This document shows, piece after piece, positions 1 through 8,892 of a stretch of DNA of 64,000 bases. Position 1 is the first letter of the stretch; every line of letters begins with the position of its first letter. The notes under the pieces were generated by a model. That model searched no databases. It was not told where the DNA came from and was given only the letters and a program-made list of their open reading frames with translations. Source of the DNA: Alkalimonas cellulosilytica (GTDB lineage: Bacteria; Pseudomonadota; Gammaproteobacteria; Enterobacterales; Alteromonadaceae); NCBI RefSeq assembly GCF_036325985.1, contig NZ_JAUHLI010000003.1, positions 62,001 to 126,000 on the forward strand. Reading direction: 5' to 3'. The position numbers were made by a program, and so were the translations under genes.

Positions 1-113
1 AAAATAAACCACAAGAGTGCTGTTGATGCTTTAAAGTAAAGCAAAAGGGCCAGACTGACAAGTTGGTCCTGATAAGCAACAGCGATGATTGTGAAGCTGC
101 AAAAAGGTGATAG

Positions 114-1019
114 ATGCGATTGTTGAAGTACCCATTACTGATGGCAGTGACAGCTTTGGTGCTGTATGCGCTTTATTTTCCTTTTATCGATACTGTCGAG
201 CCTGAAGAAGAACCGGTGGTTTGGCTTGAGCCGCTGGAGCATCCACTGCGCACGGATGTGATGAGCTATGTCCGCTCCGAACAGGTACGTAAGCGGCTGG
301 CTTACCCAACACCGGCACCGGCAAAAAAGCCCTTGCCAGATTTTGATGCCATTGCTGATATCAATGAAAAAAAGCAGGCGTTTTTTGCCTTTTTAGGCCC
401 TCATGTCGCCCGTGAAAATAACCGGTTACGGGCCTTGCGCAAGCAGCTGCTGGAGATGCAGGCCCACTTTGAAAGAAATCAGCCACTGACTGTACAGGAC
501 TATGCATTTTTATATGCCTTGTACGATGAGTTTCGGATGGATGTGGCCCACACAGATGACGACAGTTTCAACGAGTTGTTAAAGCGGGTAGATATACTAC
601 CGGCTTCATTGGTGCTGATGCAGGCAGCCAATGAGTCGGCCTGGGGTACCAGCCGCTTTGCGGTCGAAGGGCTCAACTTCTTTGGTCAGTGGTGCTTTCG
701 GGAAGGGTGTGGCCTGGTGCCTTTATACCGTGGTGAAGATCAGTTTCATGAGGTAGCTCGTTTTGAGACCGCCGCTGCCAGTATTCGCAGTTACTTTTAC
801 AACCTGAATACCTTTCACAGCTATGAAGAGCTGCGTGAGATTCGGGCAGAGTTACGCAGTCGGAATAAACCCGTACGGGGTGAAGACTTAGCGCGAGGCC
901 TGTTGCGTTATTCTGAGCGCGGTGAAGATTACATCGCTGAAATCAGTGGCATGATTCGTTTTAATTGCCCTATTATGCAGGAAGTGCAGCAAGTGGTGGC
1001 GATTACACCGTCTTGCTAA
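114..1019 (+). CDS. Bax-like glucosaminidase-family protein
   Basis: Predicted inner-membrane-anchored peptidoglycan hydrolase of the Bax family. One membrane segment covers residues 5-24, and the rest is exported. The lysozyme/glucosaminidase-type core lies at about 165-290 and contains the motif ANESAWGTSRFA; E174 is the likely catalytic acid. The 301 aa length is close to Escherichia coli Bax. The ATG is preceded by an AAGGTG ribosome site. The gene is convergent with ttcA and shares a bidirectional terminator with it. The family assignment rests on the motif and overall shape; the substrate and physiological role are not known from the sequence. Confidence 0.8.
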   Translation: MRLLKYPLLMAVTALVLYALYFPFIDTVEPEEEPVVWLEPLEHPLRTDVMSYVRSEQVRKRLAYPTPAPAKKPLPDFDAIADINEKKQAFFAFLGPHVARENNRLRALRKQLLEMQAHFERNQPLTVQDYAFLYALYDEFRMDVAHTDDDSFNELLKRVDILPASLVLMQAANESAWGTSRFAVEGLNFFGQWCFREGCGLVPLYRGEDQFHEVARFETAAASIRSYFYNLNTFHSYEELREIRAELRSRNKPVRGEDLARGLLRYSERGEDYIAEISGMIRFNCPIMQEVQQVVAITPSC

Positions 1020-1035
1020 ACAGCGTTTCAGCATG

Positions 1036-1063
1036 AAAAAGCCAGCAAAAGCTGGCTTTTTTT
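1036..1063. terminator. Bidirectional intrinsic terminator between bax-like gene and ttcA
   Basis: GCCAGC and GCTGGC pair around an AAAA loop, with an A-run on the left and a T-run on the right. It can therefore stop transcripts coming from either side. It lies between two convergent stop codons. Confidence 0.85.
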
Positions 1064-1095
1064 GTGGCTGCAGTTGTCGCTAGCTCCGCGGGGGC

Positions 1096-2016
1096 CTAGT
1101 TTAACTGCACGATCTGTACATTATTTGCTGCGTCAGTGCTTTCATCCTCGTCAACCATCAGAGGCAGAGTAGGCAAGGTGACTGGATCAAAAGCCGTATC
1201 GATGGCGTAGCTGGCATCAGCTTTTGACAGCTGCTTAAAATCAAACAGCTCGTTATCAGCCAAATGTGAAGGCACCACGTTTTGCAGCGCCTGAAACATG
1301 GTCTCGATGCGACCAGGGAAACGTTTGTCCCAGTCTTGCAGCATGTCTTTTACCACCTGGCGCTGCAGACCATCTTGCGAACCGCACAGGTTGCAGGGAA
1401 TAATCGGAAAGGCTTTGGCTTCAGCATAACGGACAATGTCTTTTTCCCGGCAATAGGCCAGTGGCCGGATCACCATGTGTTCTCCATTATCACTGAGCAG
1501 CTTCGGTGGCATGGATTTCATTTTTCCGCCGTAAAACATATTCAAAAACAGCGTTTCCAGCATGTCATCGCGATGATGGCCGAGGGCAATTTTGGTCGCT
1601 CCCAGCTCTTTGGCAGTGCGGTACAAGATGCCGCGACGCAGTCGTGAGCACAATGAGCAGGTGGTTTTGCCTTCCGGAATTTTTTCTTTCACAATAGCGT
1701 AGGTGTCTTCGGTGACAATTTTAAAGTCAACACCGATTTGGCTAAGATACCCCGGCAACACTTCGGCTGGGAAGCCTGGCTGCTTTTGATCCAGATTGAC
1801 CGCCACAATGGAAAAATCAATGGGAGCCGACAGCTGCAGATTCAGCAGAATATCCAGCAAGGTATAGCTGTCTTTGCCACCGGATAAACACACCATGACT
1901 TTATCGCCGGCTTCAATCATATTGAAGTCAGCAATGGCCTGGCCGACACCGCGACGGAGTTTTTTGTGCAGCTTATTAAGGCTGTACTGTACTTTGGCTT
2001 GAGCAGAATGCGACAT
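1096..2016 (-). CDS. ttcA: tRNA 2-thiocytidine(32) synthetase TtcA
   Basis: ATP- and Fe-S-dependent enzyme that puts sulfur on cytidine 32 of some tRNAs. The PP-loop SGGKDS is at residues 45-50. Cysteine pairs C120/C123 (CSLC) and C208/C211 (CNLC) match the positions that hold the iron-sulfur cluster in TtcA. A longer reading frame extends upstream to 2148, but the ATG at 2016 has a good purine-rich site (GGGTGG) and gives a normal 306 aa protein, so I chose it. It is the last gene of the minus-strand series fnr-uspE-ttcA, an arrangement also known in related gammaproteobacteria. Confidence 0.95.
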   Translation of the reverse strand: MSHSAQAKVQYSLNKLHKKLRRGVGQAIADFNMIEAGDKVMVCLSGGKDSYTLLDILLNLQLSAPIDFSIVAVNLDQKQPGFPAEVLPGYLSQIGVDFKIVTEDTYAIVKEKIPEGKTTCSLCSRLRRGILYRTAKELGATKIALGHHRDDMLETLFLNMFYGGKMKSMPPKLLSDNGEHMVIRPLAYCREKDIVRYAEAKAFPIIPCNLCGSQDGLQRQVVKDMLQDWDKRFPGRIETMFQALQNVVPSHLADNELFDFKQLSKADASYAIDTAFDPVTLPTLPLMVDEDESTDAANNVQIVQLN

Positions 2017-2093
2017 AACACCACCCTGGGAAAAAACGGCGCTCAGTATAGCGGAATTGGCGCCGTTTCCATAGTAGCAGGGCTGGCTAAATG

Positions 2094-3023
2094 CTATTTC
2101 TCCAACGGGCTGACAAAGTCTGCGGGCTTGACGGCCAGAACATCGCAATCCAGCCGGTCAATCACATGCTCAGCGGTATTGCCGATAATAGCCGCTGAGA
2201 AGCCGGTACGGCCTATGGTACCAATCAGTACCATTTCCGCATCGAGCTCCCGTGCCACTTTCGGGATCACATCTTCCGGCATACCTTCCAGTACATGAGT
2301 ACGTTCATCATCAATGCCATGCTGGCGTGCCAGCTCTTTAACGGCATCCACATGATGGCGCTTCATAGTGCTGTTGTATTCCTCCGGATTAAACTCCGGA
2401 ATTTCTATGGCTATGTTGACTGGTGTTCCGGGGTAAGCATTGACCAGATGGACCTGGGCAGACAGCATACCGGCCACTGCTTTGGCTTTATTGATCAGGC
2501 GGCTATTCAACGATTTGTGGTAATCCTGCTCGCTGCCGGCATTGACCGCAACCAGTACATTGCCGCCCTCAGGCCAATCATGATCTTTTACCAGCAACAC
2601 CGGGCAGGGGCACTTACGCAACAGATGCCAGTCGGTTGGGGTGAAGATCATCGATTTGAGTACATCATGGTCATGAGTGCCTTTGAACACCATGTCGTAG
2701 CCTTCTTCCAACACGGCTTTGACCATGGCTTCAAAGGGGCGGTTGTGCCATTCAACATGAATATCAACCACCAGTCCTTTGTCGCGGTAAGGGGCAACCA
2801 ATTCGCTGATCCACAGCTCACGATCTTTAATTACGGCCTGACGCATCGACTCGCGCTCTTCGCCAGACAACATGGTGGTCATCTCGTAGGAAAAATCGTA
2901 AATGGATAAAAAAGCCGTCAGGCTGCAGTCTTGATAACGGGCGTATTCTACAGCTCGGTGCAGGGCTTTTTGTTGCTCCGTGGTGGGATCGATCACCACC
3001 ATGATGTGTTGAGGTTTGGACAC
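2094..3023 (-). CDS. uspE: Universal stress protein UspE (tandem Usp domains)
   Basis: Cytoplasmic stress protein with two Usp domains, at about residues 5-150 and 160-305. The N-terminal strand reads IMVVIDP, and the C-terminal domain ends in the usual glycine-rich nucleotide-pocket segment (GTIGRTGF, then GNTAEHVID). The start is taken as GTG at 3023 because AGGAG lies seven bases upstream and the protein then begins like other UspE proteins; the in-frame ATG at 3068 has no such support. It sits between fnr and ttcA. In E. coli uspE is also next to fnr, which supports the name. Confidence 0.9.
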   Translation of the reverse strand: MSKPQHIMVVIDPTTEQQKALHRAVEYARYQDCSLTAFLSIYDFSYEMTTMLSGEERESMRQAVIKDRELWISELVAPYRDKGLVVDIHVEWHNRPFEAMVKAVLEEGYDMVFKGTHDHDVLKSMIFTPTDWHLLRKCPCPVLLVKDHDWPEGGNVLVAVNAGSEQDYHKSLNSRLINKAKAVAGMLSAQVHLVNAYPGTPVNIAIEIPEFNPEEYNSTMKRHHVDAVKELARQHGIDDERTHVLEGMPEDVIPKVARELDAEMVLIGTIGRTGFSAAIIGNTAEHVIDRLDCDVLAVKPADFVSPLEK

Positions 3024-3159
3024 AGTATTGCTCCTTTGGGTGCATTGCCTACCTATCAGTGTAGACAAAAATCAGAGCAATGCCGAACTCAAAACATGCG
3101 TTGTATCAAACAGAAAGCAAAAAAAGAGAAACGGCGGGGCGCCGTTTCTGCGGGAGCTG

Positions 3160-3876
3160 TTAACTGGCTATGGCAGCCATGCCACCAAGGCCGGCCAGCC
3201 CTTTGGCATTGGTAATGGTGATAAACTTACCGTCTACGTGGATCAGCTCTTCTTTGTGAAAGCGGCCCAGCAACCGGCTGATGGTTTCAACCGTCAATCC
3301 GAGGTAGTTGCCAATTTCACCGCGGGTCATGGTCAGACGGAACTCTTTACCGGAGAAGCCCCGGCTCTGAAAGCGCTGCGCCAGATTGGTTAAAAATGCT
3401 GCCAGCTTTTCTTCGGCATTTTTCCGGTTCAGCAGCAGCATCAGCTGTTGATCAGCAGAAATATCCTGACTCATCAAGCGCATCATTTGTTGCCGCAACT
3501 TGGGCAGCTCACCCAGCAATTGCTCCAGGTTATGGTAAGGAATTTCACACACCATGGCTGTTTCCAGCGCCTGGCCATAACTGACATGCTGTTGGGTATT
3601 GATTGCTTCAAAGCCAAGCACATCGCCCGGCAAATGAAAGCCGGTGATTTGCTCTTCGCCTTGCTCAGTCAGGGTAAAGGTTTTAAAGGAGCCGGTACGA
3701 ATGGCATACAGCGCCTGAAACGGTCGGCCAGCTTCAAAAAGGTAGTCGCCCTTATGCAGCGGCTTTTTACGCTGAATGATGTCATCCAGTGTATCCAATT
3801 CGTTGTCATTCAGCGTAAAGGGTAAACAAAGCTGACTGAAGCCACAATCCTGACAGTTGATTGACGAGTGCGCCAT
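3160..3876 (-). CDS. fnr: FNR/EtrA oxygen-sensing transcription factor
   Basis: Crp/Fnr-family regulator that carries an oxygen-labile [4Fe-4S] cluster and switches genes for low-oxygen growth. The four cluster ligands are visible as C8, C11 and C17 (C-x2-C-x5-C) plus C110. The cyclic-nucleotide-binding fold runs from about 20 to 145, and the C-terminal helix-turn-helix from about 165 to 225. The recognition helix holds E197, S200 and R201, the E-x2-S-R pattern that reads TTGAT half-sites. At 238 aa it is the usual length. It lies downstream of the cbb3 oxidase assembly genes, the pathway FNR commonly controls. I saw no clear FNR box in its own short upstream gap. Confidence 0.95.
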   Translation of the reverse strand: MAHSSINCQDCGFSQLCLPFTLNDNELDTLDDIIQRKKPLHKGDYLFEAGRPFQALYAIRTGSFKTFTLTEQGEEQITGFHLPGDVLGFEAINTQQHVSYGQALETAMVCEIPYHNLEQLLGELPKLRQQMMRLMSQDISADQQLMLLLNRKNAEEKLAAFLTNLAQRFQSRGFSGKEFRLTMTRGEIGNYLGLTVETISRLLGRFHKEELIHVDGKFITITNAKGLAGLGGMAAIAS

Positions 3877-3911
3877 AAGACATCCATAGTTGTCGCAATA
3901 TTGGTGATAGC

Positions 3912-4589
3912 TTAAGAAACTAGCCGCGCCAAGGCAAGATAAACCGTATAAAAACCGTAACTACCGAGCAGGATAGCGGTACCATTACGAAACCAGCTCT
4001 GTTGCTTTAACTGGTTCAGGCGAGCAGCCAGGGTTGCAGTCAGCAAAATGGCAGGCAGGGTGCCAAGGCCAAAAGCCAGCATAATACCAGCGCCAGCAGC
4101 AGCACTGCCACTGGCCAGACTCCAGCTTAAGGTGCTGTAGACCAAGCCGCAGGGCAACCAGCCCCAACAGAGGCCATAGCCAAAGGCTTTATAGGGGCTA
4201 TTTAGGGGCATCAGCTTGCTGCTGATTGGCTGAACCCGCCGCCAAATGCCTTGACCTAACCGCTCCAGATAAATTAAAACTGTCGACAGCCTGGCAATAT
4301 AGAGCGCCATAGCAATTAACAGCAGACCCGCCAGCAAACGCAGCCACACCATCGAAGCGCCACTTAGTTGCATGGCAACAACGCCAAAGTAGCCGACCAC
4401 AGCACCGAAAAAAGCATAACTGCTTAAGCGGCCGAGGCTAAGTAACAGTTGGTAGGCAAAGCGGCGAGGGCCCGACATCTCCGGCATCGACAGTTGCAAG
4501 GCTGCGACAATGCCACCACACATCACCAGGCAGTGACTGCTGCCAATCAGCCCTATCAGCAGGGCTGCACTCAGATCAGCGGGGTTCAT
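3912..4589 (-). CDS. TauE/SafE-like membrane protein of the cbb3 locus
   Basis: Polytopic inner-membrane protein of 225 aa with about six hydrophobic segments. It begins with a short stretch ending in GLIGSSHCLVMCGGI, the conserved His/Cys segment of the 'sulfite exporter TauE/SafE family' proteins found beside ccoS. The ATG at 4589 is preferred over the GTG at 4595. It overlaps the end of ccoS, so the two are probably translationally coupled. The SHC and MCGG residues suggest metal, possibly copper, handling during oxidase assembly. That role is inference; the sulfite-exporter label is only a family name. Confidence 0.8.
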   Translation of the reverse strand: MNPADLSAALLIGLIGSSHCLVMCGGIVAALQLSMPEMSGPRRFAYQLLLSLGRLSSYAFFGAVVGYFGVVAMQLSGASMVWLRLLAGLLLIAMALYIARLSTVLIYLERLGQGIWRRVQPISSKLMPLNSPYKAFGYGLCWGWLPCGLVYSTLSWSLASGSAAAGAGIMLAFGLGTLPAILLTATLAARLNQLKQQSWFRNGTAILLGSYGFYTVYLALARLVS

Positions 4590-4791
4590 CGTCACTGCGA
4601 TTGTGCTGCTGGCTGGCCTGATCGGTTACGCTGGGATCGGCGGGGGATTTGGGCTCATCATCAAATAAAATGCTAAAGCCTTCTTTATCCAGATCTTCGA
4701 ACTGTTTGCTTTTGACCGCCCAGAAAAAAATTGCCAGGCCTATCATCACAAACAGCACTGCAATGGGAATTAACACATAAATCACGCTCAT
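4576..4791 (-). CDS. ccoS: cbb3 oxidase assembly protein CcoS
   Basis: Small 71 aa protein with one N-terminal membrane helix (residues 4-26), then an acidic cytoplasmic tail beginning KSKQFEDLDKEG, the typical CcoS signature. CcoS is needed for proper cofactor loading of the cbb3 oxidase. Its ATG overlaps the ccoI stop in an ATGA junction, and its 3' end overlaps the next membrane gene, so ccoI-ccoS-tauE-like are tightly coupled. The C-terminal tail is longer and more acidic than in many homologues. Confidence 0.9.
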   Translation of the reverse strand: MSVIYVLIPIAVLFVMIGLAIFFWAVKSKQFEDLDKEGFSILFDDEPKSPADPSVTDQASQQHNRSDDEPR

Positions 4792-7169
4792 GATTTAAGT
4801 AACCTCAGAGAGTTGGATACCACCAACAAGGAGCTAAATGACATGCCAAGCACAGCGATGTAGGGAGAGACCAGGCCCACCACCGCCAATGGAATGATGA
4901 TCACATTGTAACCAACTGACCAGGCCAGATTTTGTTTGATGGTACGGGCGGCTAAATCGCCTCCCGCCAGCAGGGTGGTTAACAGGCTCAAGTCATTGCG
5001 TAGAATCAGCACATCGGCCTGATTTTTGGCCAAATCGGTGCTTCCTTGCAGGGTAACAGAGACATCCGCCGCATGAAAGCAGGCGCTGTCGTTGATGCCA
5101 TCACCGACCATCATGACTTTTTGTTGCTGTGCGGTCAGTTGCTGGATCACCGCAACTTTTTGCTCGGGGCTGCAGCCTTTTTCCAGCCAGTCAAAACCAA
5201 GCTGTTCTGCTACCCGCTCCGCCTGACTGGAGCTGTCACCGGTCAATAACCCCAGTTGATAGCCTCTGGCTTTGAGTGCTTGCAGCAAAGCAGGAACTTC
5301 CGGTCGCAGATCGTCCTGCAATTCGATAGCAGCCAGAACTTTGTGGTCAACGCTCAGGTAGACCATGGCGCCAGGGATAGCCTCGGCCTGGCAGAAGGCA
5401 GCATTGCCTACCTGCACATGCTGGCCCTGCCACAGCGCCGAAATGCCGGCACCTATGCTGATTTCTACCTCGCTGAGTTCCAGTTCCTGTTGCAAATAGG
5501 GCTGAAAGGCCTTGCCAATCGGGTGCTCTGAATGGCGCTCAATATTCGCGATTAAATTCAGTAAGCTGGCTTTGTTGTGATTTTCATCCAGCAGCTGCAC
5601 CTGATGCACACTAAAGCGGCCCTGGGTGAGGGTGCCGGTTTTATCAAACACTATCTGTTGAATATCCGGCAGCCTGTCCAGCACCTGGTTGTTTTTAATC
5701 AAAATGTGTTTGCGGTTTAAACGCGCCAATGAGCAGGTAATGGCGGTTGGGGTGGCCAGTGCCAGCGCGCAGGGGCAGGTAGCCACCAGTACAGATAAGG
5801 TAACCCAAAAAGCGCGACTGGCATCAATCCAGAAAAACCAGACTAAAAAGGTGGCCAATGCAATCAGCAGCAAGCGCTCGACAAAATACTGCGCCAGCTC
5901 ATCGGTTTTCTCCGCCAGCTTCGGTTTTTGATTCAGCGTATCCTGTTGCAGCGCTATGATCTGACCCAGCCGGGACAATGCCAGCGGCTGACTTACTCTC
6001 ACCTGCAACACCCCGTCATGATTGACACTGCCGGCCAGTACCGCACTGCCCACCGTTTTGGCAATCGGCTGGTACTCACCGGTCAGCATGGACTCATCCA
6101 CGCTGCTGTTGCCATCAATAACATCGCCATCGGCGGGCAGGGTTTCACCGGCTTTGACCAAAATGAGATCGCCAGGTTGCAGCCGTCTGGCCGAAGTGCT
6201 TTGCGGCTGGCCGTCGATCAGTTGGGTGGCGGTTACCGGCATAATCTTCAGCAGGTTGCTGGTGGCATCCCTGGCTCTGGCCCGGGCCCGGTATTCAAAA
6301 AATTTGCCCAGCTGCAAAAAGAATACAAACATGCAGACCGACTCAAAATACACTTCACCGGTTTCGGTCACCGTGGCATAAGCGGAGGCAAAGTAGGTGT
6401 AGTAGATGGCCAGACTGACCGGCACATCCATGTTCATTTTGCGGTTGACAATACTACGCCAGGCACTGGTCACAAAGGGCAGGGCAGCATAAAAGGCGAC
6501 CGGTGTGGTGAGCAGCATGCTGATCCAGCGCAGGTAATCCTGATGCTCAGGGTCGATGCCGGTCCACTCGCCAAAATACAGCGCAACAGCCAGCATCATC
6601 ACCTGCATTGACAAGATACCCGATACGGCCAGCCGCTTTAAGTAGCGGCCAAGCTCAGCTTTGTGTACTTTTTCTTCCTGATCCGCGGCAAAAGGACTGG
6701 CCTGATAACCCAGCTTGCTGATTTCCTGCAAAATACGGCTTAATTTCAGCTGTTCTGGCAGCCATTCGATCTGAGCCCGCTGGGTGCCGGAGTTCACCCG
6801 GATACTGACCAGGCCAGTGAGCTGTTTTACACGCCGCTCAATCAGCCAGGCGCAGGCGGCGCAGCTAATGCCGCTGATGGATAGCTCGATTTTACTGCGC
6901 TCACCCTGCTGGCTGGCCAAATCAGCCAGCACATCCGGGCTGTCAAAGCTGGCCAGCTCTGCAGCCAAATCGGCCGGCATGGCATCGGCCTTGGTGGCGG
7001 GCTCGGTGCGAAAGCGGTAATAATCGCTAAGCCCTTGCTGAATGATGGTCTCTGCTACGGCCTGACAGCCAAGACAGCAGAAAGTGCGTGGCTGCTGTTC
7101 AAACTCCAGCACAAATTGCTGGCCGGTCAGCACCGGCTCATGGCAATGAAAACAGCGTTCTGCGGACAT
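4788..7169 (-). CDS. ccoI: Copper-transporting P1B-type ATPase CcoI
   Basis: Membrane copper pump that supplies copper to the heme-copper oxidase. It opens with a cysteine-rich domain (CFHC at 6-9, CCLGC at 31-35). A heavy-metal-associated domain follows with the C103-x2-C106 motif SCAAC. After the membrane helices come the CPC transport motif (CPCALALATP), the phosphorylation motif DKTGTLT and the hinge GDGINDS. At 793 aa it is full length. It lies eight bases downstream of ccoH and shares an ATGA with ccoS. The cysteine-rich extension and the neighbourhood distinguish it from the general detoxification pump CopA. Confidence 0.93.
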   Translation of the reverse strand: MSAERCFHCHEPVLTGQQFVLEFEQQPRTFCCLGCQAVAETIIQQGLSDYYRFRTEPATKADAMPADLAAELASFDSPDVLADLASQQGERSKIELSISGISCAACAWLIERRVKQLTGLVSIRVNSGTQRAQIEWLPEQLKLSRILQEISKLGYQASPFAADQEEKVHKAELGRYLKRLAVSGILSMQVMMLAVALYFGEWTGIDPEHQDYLRWISMLLTTPVAFYAALPFVTSAWRSIVNRKMNMDVPVSLAIYYTYFASAYATVTETGEVYFESVCMFVFFLQLGKFFEYRARARARDATSNLLKIMPVTATQLIDGQPQSTSARRLQPGDLILVKAGETLPADGDVIDGNSSVDESMLTGEYQPIAKTVGSAVLAGSVNHDGVLQVRVSQPLALSRLGQIIALQQDTLNQKPKLAEKTDELAQYFVERLLLIALATFLVWFFWIDASRAFWVTLSVLVATCPCALALATPTAITCSLARLNRKHILIKNNQVLDRLPDIQQIVFDKTGTLTQGRFSVHQVQLLDENHNKASLLNLIANIERHSEHPIGKAFQPYLQQELELSEVEISIGAGISALWQGQHVQVGNAAFCQAEAIPGAMVYLSVDHKVLAAIELQDDLRPEVPALLQALKARGYQLGLLTGDSSSQAERVAEQLGFDWLEKGCSPEQKVAVIQQLTAQQQKVMMVGDGINDSACFHAADVSVTLQGSTDLAKNQADVLILRNDLSLLTTLLAGGDLAARTIKQNLAWSVGYNVIIIPLAVVGLVSPYIAVLGMSFSSLLVVSNSLRLLKS

Positions 7170-7176
7170 AAATCGC

Positions 7177-7662
7177 TTAGTAACCCAGCTTCACTTCCTG
7201 CTCGGCAGGAACATCCAGAGTGACACGTAAACGCCATTCCTGACTGTCATCCGACACCACCAGCCGAAAGCGTCCGCGTGGTGTATGGGGCAGGGTAGCC
7301 ACATAAAGCAAGGCACCGCTACGTTCAGCATCGACTTCAAAATCCTGGGCTCCAAGCGTTGTGTGGTAAAAATCTAAATGAATACTGTCACCCAGAACGG
7401 CGTTCTCGGCAAAACGGACCACAGCCCGGTTACCAATCACCAGCACATGGGCCTCCAGGTTCCGCAGCGCTGCTTCACGGTATTTTTCCAGCCGGTTGTT
7501 GATGGTGCGGCCTTCACGATAGTAATCGTCCACCACCATTTCCGGCTGGTTTTGCATCATGATGTAAAAGGCCCAGCCACCACGGGCAAAAGCGAACACC
7601 GGCAGCATAATTAAAATCCACGGCCACAGCTGCTTGTACCAGGGTTTGGTATCGGTTTGCAT
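7177..7662 (-). CDS. ccoH: cbb3 oxidase assembly protein CcoH (FixH family)
   Basis: FixH-family protein: one N-terminal membrane helix (about 12-36) and a periplasmic beta-rich domain. The sequence just after the helix, MVVDDYYREGR, is the conserved FixH/CcoH segment. It helps assemble the cbb3 oxidase. The ATG at 7662 follows GAGGAG with seven bases between; the upstream TTG is not needed. It is separated from ccoP by a strong hairpin and is followed closely by ccoI. The ccoG gene that often precedes ccoH is not present here. Confidence 0.88.
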   Translation of the reverse strand: MQTDTKPWYKQLWPWILIMLPVFAFARGGWAFYIMMQNQPEMVVDDYYREGRTINNRLEKYREAALRNLEAHVLVIGNRAVVRFAENAVLGDSIHLDFYHTTLGAQDFEVDAERSGALLYVATLPHTPRGRFRLVVSDDSQEWRLRVTLDVPAEQEVKLGY

Positions 7663-7674
7663 CAAGGAACTCCT

Positions 7675-7706
7675 CGTAAAAATAAACCCCGAAGCCGGGG
7701 TTTATT
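7675..7706 (-). terminator. Intrinsic terminator or attenuator between ccoP and ccoH
   Basis: On the minus strand an 11 bp perfect stem (AATAAACCCCG with CGGGGTTTATT) closes over a GCTT loop and is followed by TTTTTAC. It sits between the structural genes (ccoNOQP) and the assembly genes (ccoHIS). It probably lowers read-through so that assembly factors are made in smaller amounts. Confidence 0.75.
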
Positions 7707-7728
7707 CTATCCTAATCCAGCGTTCGGA

Positions 7729-8706
7729 TCAGTTTTGTTTCGGTTCTGGGTTCGATAAGCGGTAGACATAAGCGGTTAGAATATGAACCTTATCTTCGCC
7801 CAGAGTGTGACGGAAGGCTGGCATTTCGCCAAAGCGTCCCTGTACCAGTGTCTCGGTAATATCGGCTGCTGAACCACCGTACAGCCAGATGTTGTTGGTC
7901 AGGTTTGGCGCACCGAACGGCAGGTTGTGGGCGACACTGCCTTTGCCATCGTTGCCATGGCAAGCCGCGCACATGGCAAACTTGGCCTGACCTGCTTCGG
8001 CATCACGCTGATTGACGGTACGGCCAGACAAGCTGAGCACAAAGGCGGTCATTTCACGAATCCCTTGTTCGCCTAAGGCATCTTTGAAACCAGGCATGGC
8101 GGCTTTGCGACCATACAGTAGCGTTTCTTTGATTTTCTCCGGCGTACCGCCCCATTGCCAGTCGTTGTTGGTCAGGTTAGGGAAACCGCGCTGACCACGG
8201 GCATCCGAACCATGACACTGGGCACAGTTTTGCAGGAATAGCCGCTGACCAATGCGTAGCGCTTCCGGATCATAGGCTAAATCCAGGATATCGCGCTCGG
8301 CAAACTGACGGAACACCGGGCCATAGACTTCATCGGCCCGGACCATTTCCCGGTCCAGCTGCACATTCATGCCAGCTTCGCGGGCAGCAATCACCGCTTG
8401 CTCCGACTCTGCCAGCGATAAAATACCCTGATTCGAACTGGTCCAGTTCAAAAAGCCTTTGTAATTACCAAGGCCTGGGTAAGCCGCCAGATAGAGTAAA
8501 GACCAGGCCAGAGTAATGTAGAACATGTAAGTCCACCACTTTGGCAGTGGATTGTTCAACTCGGAGATGCCATCGTGTTCATGGCCTGTGGTTTCATCTT
8601 CCGATACACCGACGTAATTTTTCAGGTTCCAGGTCAGCAGCACCAGGCAGCCAACCAGTACAACCAGCGTGAAAATGATGATCCAAGCGCTCCAGAAGCT
8701 ACTCAT
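7729..8706 (-). CDS. ccoP: Cytochrome c oxidase cbb3-type diheme subunit CcoP
   Basis: Membrane-anchored diheme cytochrome c that passes electrons to CcoO/CcoN. It has two N-terminal membrane helices (about 6-27 and 58-78) and two cytochrome c domains with CAQCH (C161, C164, H165) and CAACH (C246, C249, H250). The 325 aa length is typical. The ATG at 8706 has AGGAG seven bases upstream and overlaps the end of ccoQ. It is the last structural gene before the hairpin. Confidence 0.96.
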   Translation of the reverse strand: MSSFWSAWIIIFTLVVLVGCLVLLTWNLKNYVGVSEDETTGHEHDGISELNNPLPKWWTYMFYITLAWSLLYLAAYPGLGNYKGFLNWTSSNQGILSLAESEQAVIAAREAGMNVQLDREMVRADEVYGPVFRQFAERDILDLAYDPEALRIGQRLFLQNCAQCHGSDARGQRGFPNLTNNDWQWGGTPEKIKETLLYGRKAAMPGFKDALGEQGIREMTAFVLSLSGRTVNQRDAEAGQAKFAMCAACHGNDGKGSVAHNLPFGAPNLTNNIWLYGGSAADITETLVQGRFGEMPAFRHTLGEDKVHILTAYVYRLSNPEPKQN

Positions 8707-8887
8707 GATCGGACTCCTGTTTTTGTTTTTGTTCTGGCTTTGTCAGTTCCGGCTCATCATCGAACACCAGGTTCGCTGCTTCATCGAAATCTTTTTTCCG
8801 GCCTTTGCCGTAGGCCCAGATAATCAGGCCAACAAAACCTACAAATAAAATGACGGTTAAAATGCTGTGTAAGGTTGCAAATTCCAT
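8699..8887 (-). CDS. ccoQ: cbb3 oxidase small subunit CcoQ (FixQ)
   Basis: Short 62 aa single-pass membrane protein (helix at about 6-26) with a charged tail, the FixQ/CcoQ form. It stabilises the oxidase in other bacteria. The ATG at 8887 is chosen over the GTG at 8896 that overlaps the ccoO stop; either is possible. It lies between ccoO and ccoP and overlaps ccoP by a few bases. Confidence 0.88.
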   Translation of the reverse strand: MEFATLHSILTVILFVGFVGLIIWAYGKGRKKDFDEAANLVFDDEPELTKPEQKQKQESDHE

Positions 8888-8892
8888 CGTAA

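Noticed and set aside
1..113. A gene remnant at the left edge
   Set aside because: No open frame or known motif; treated as upstream region of the bax-like gene.
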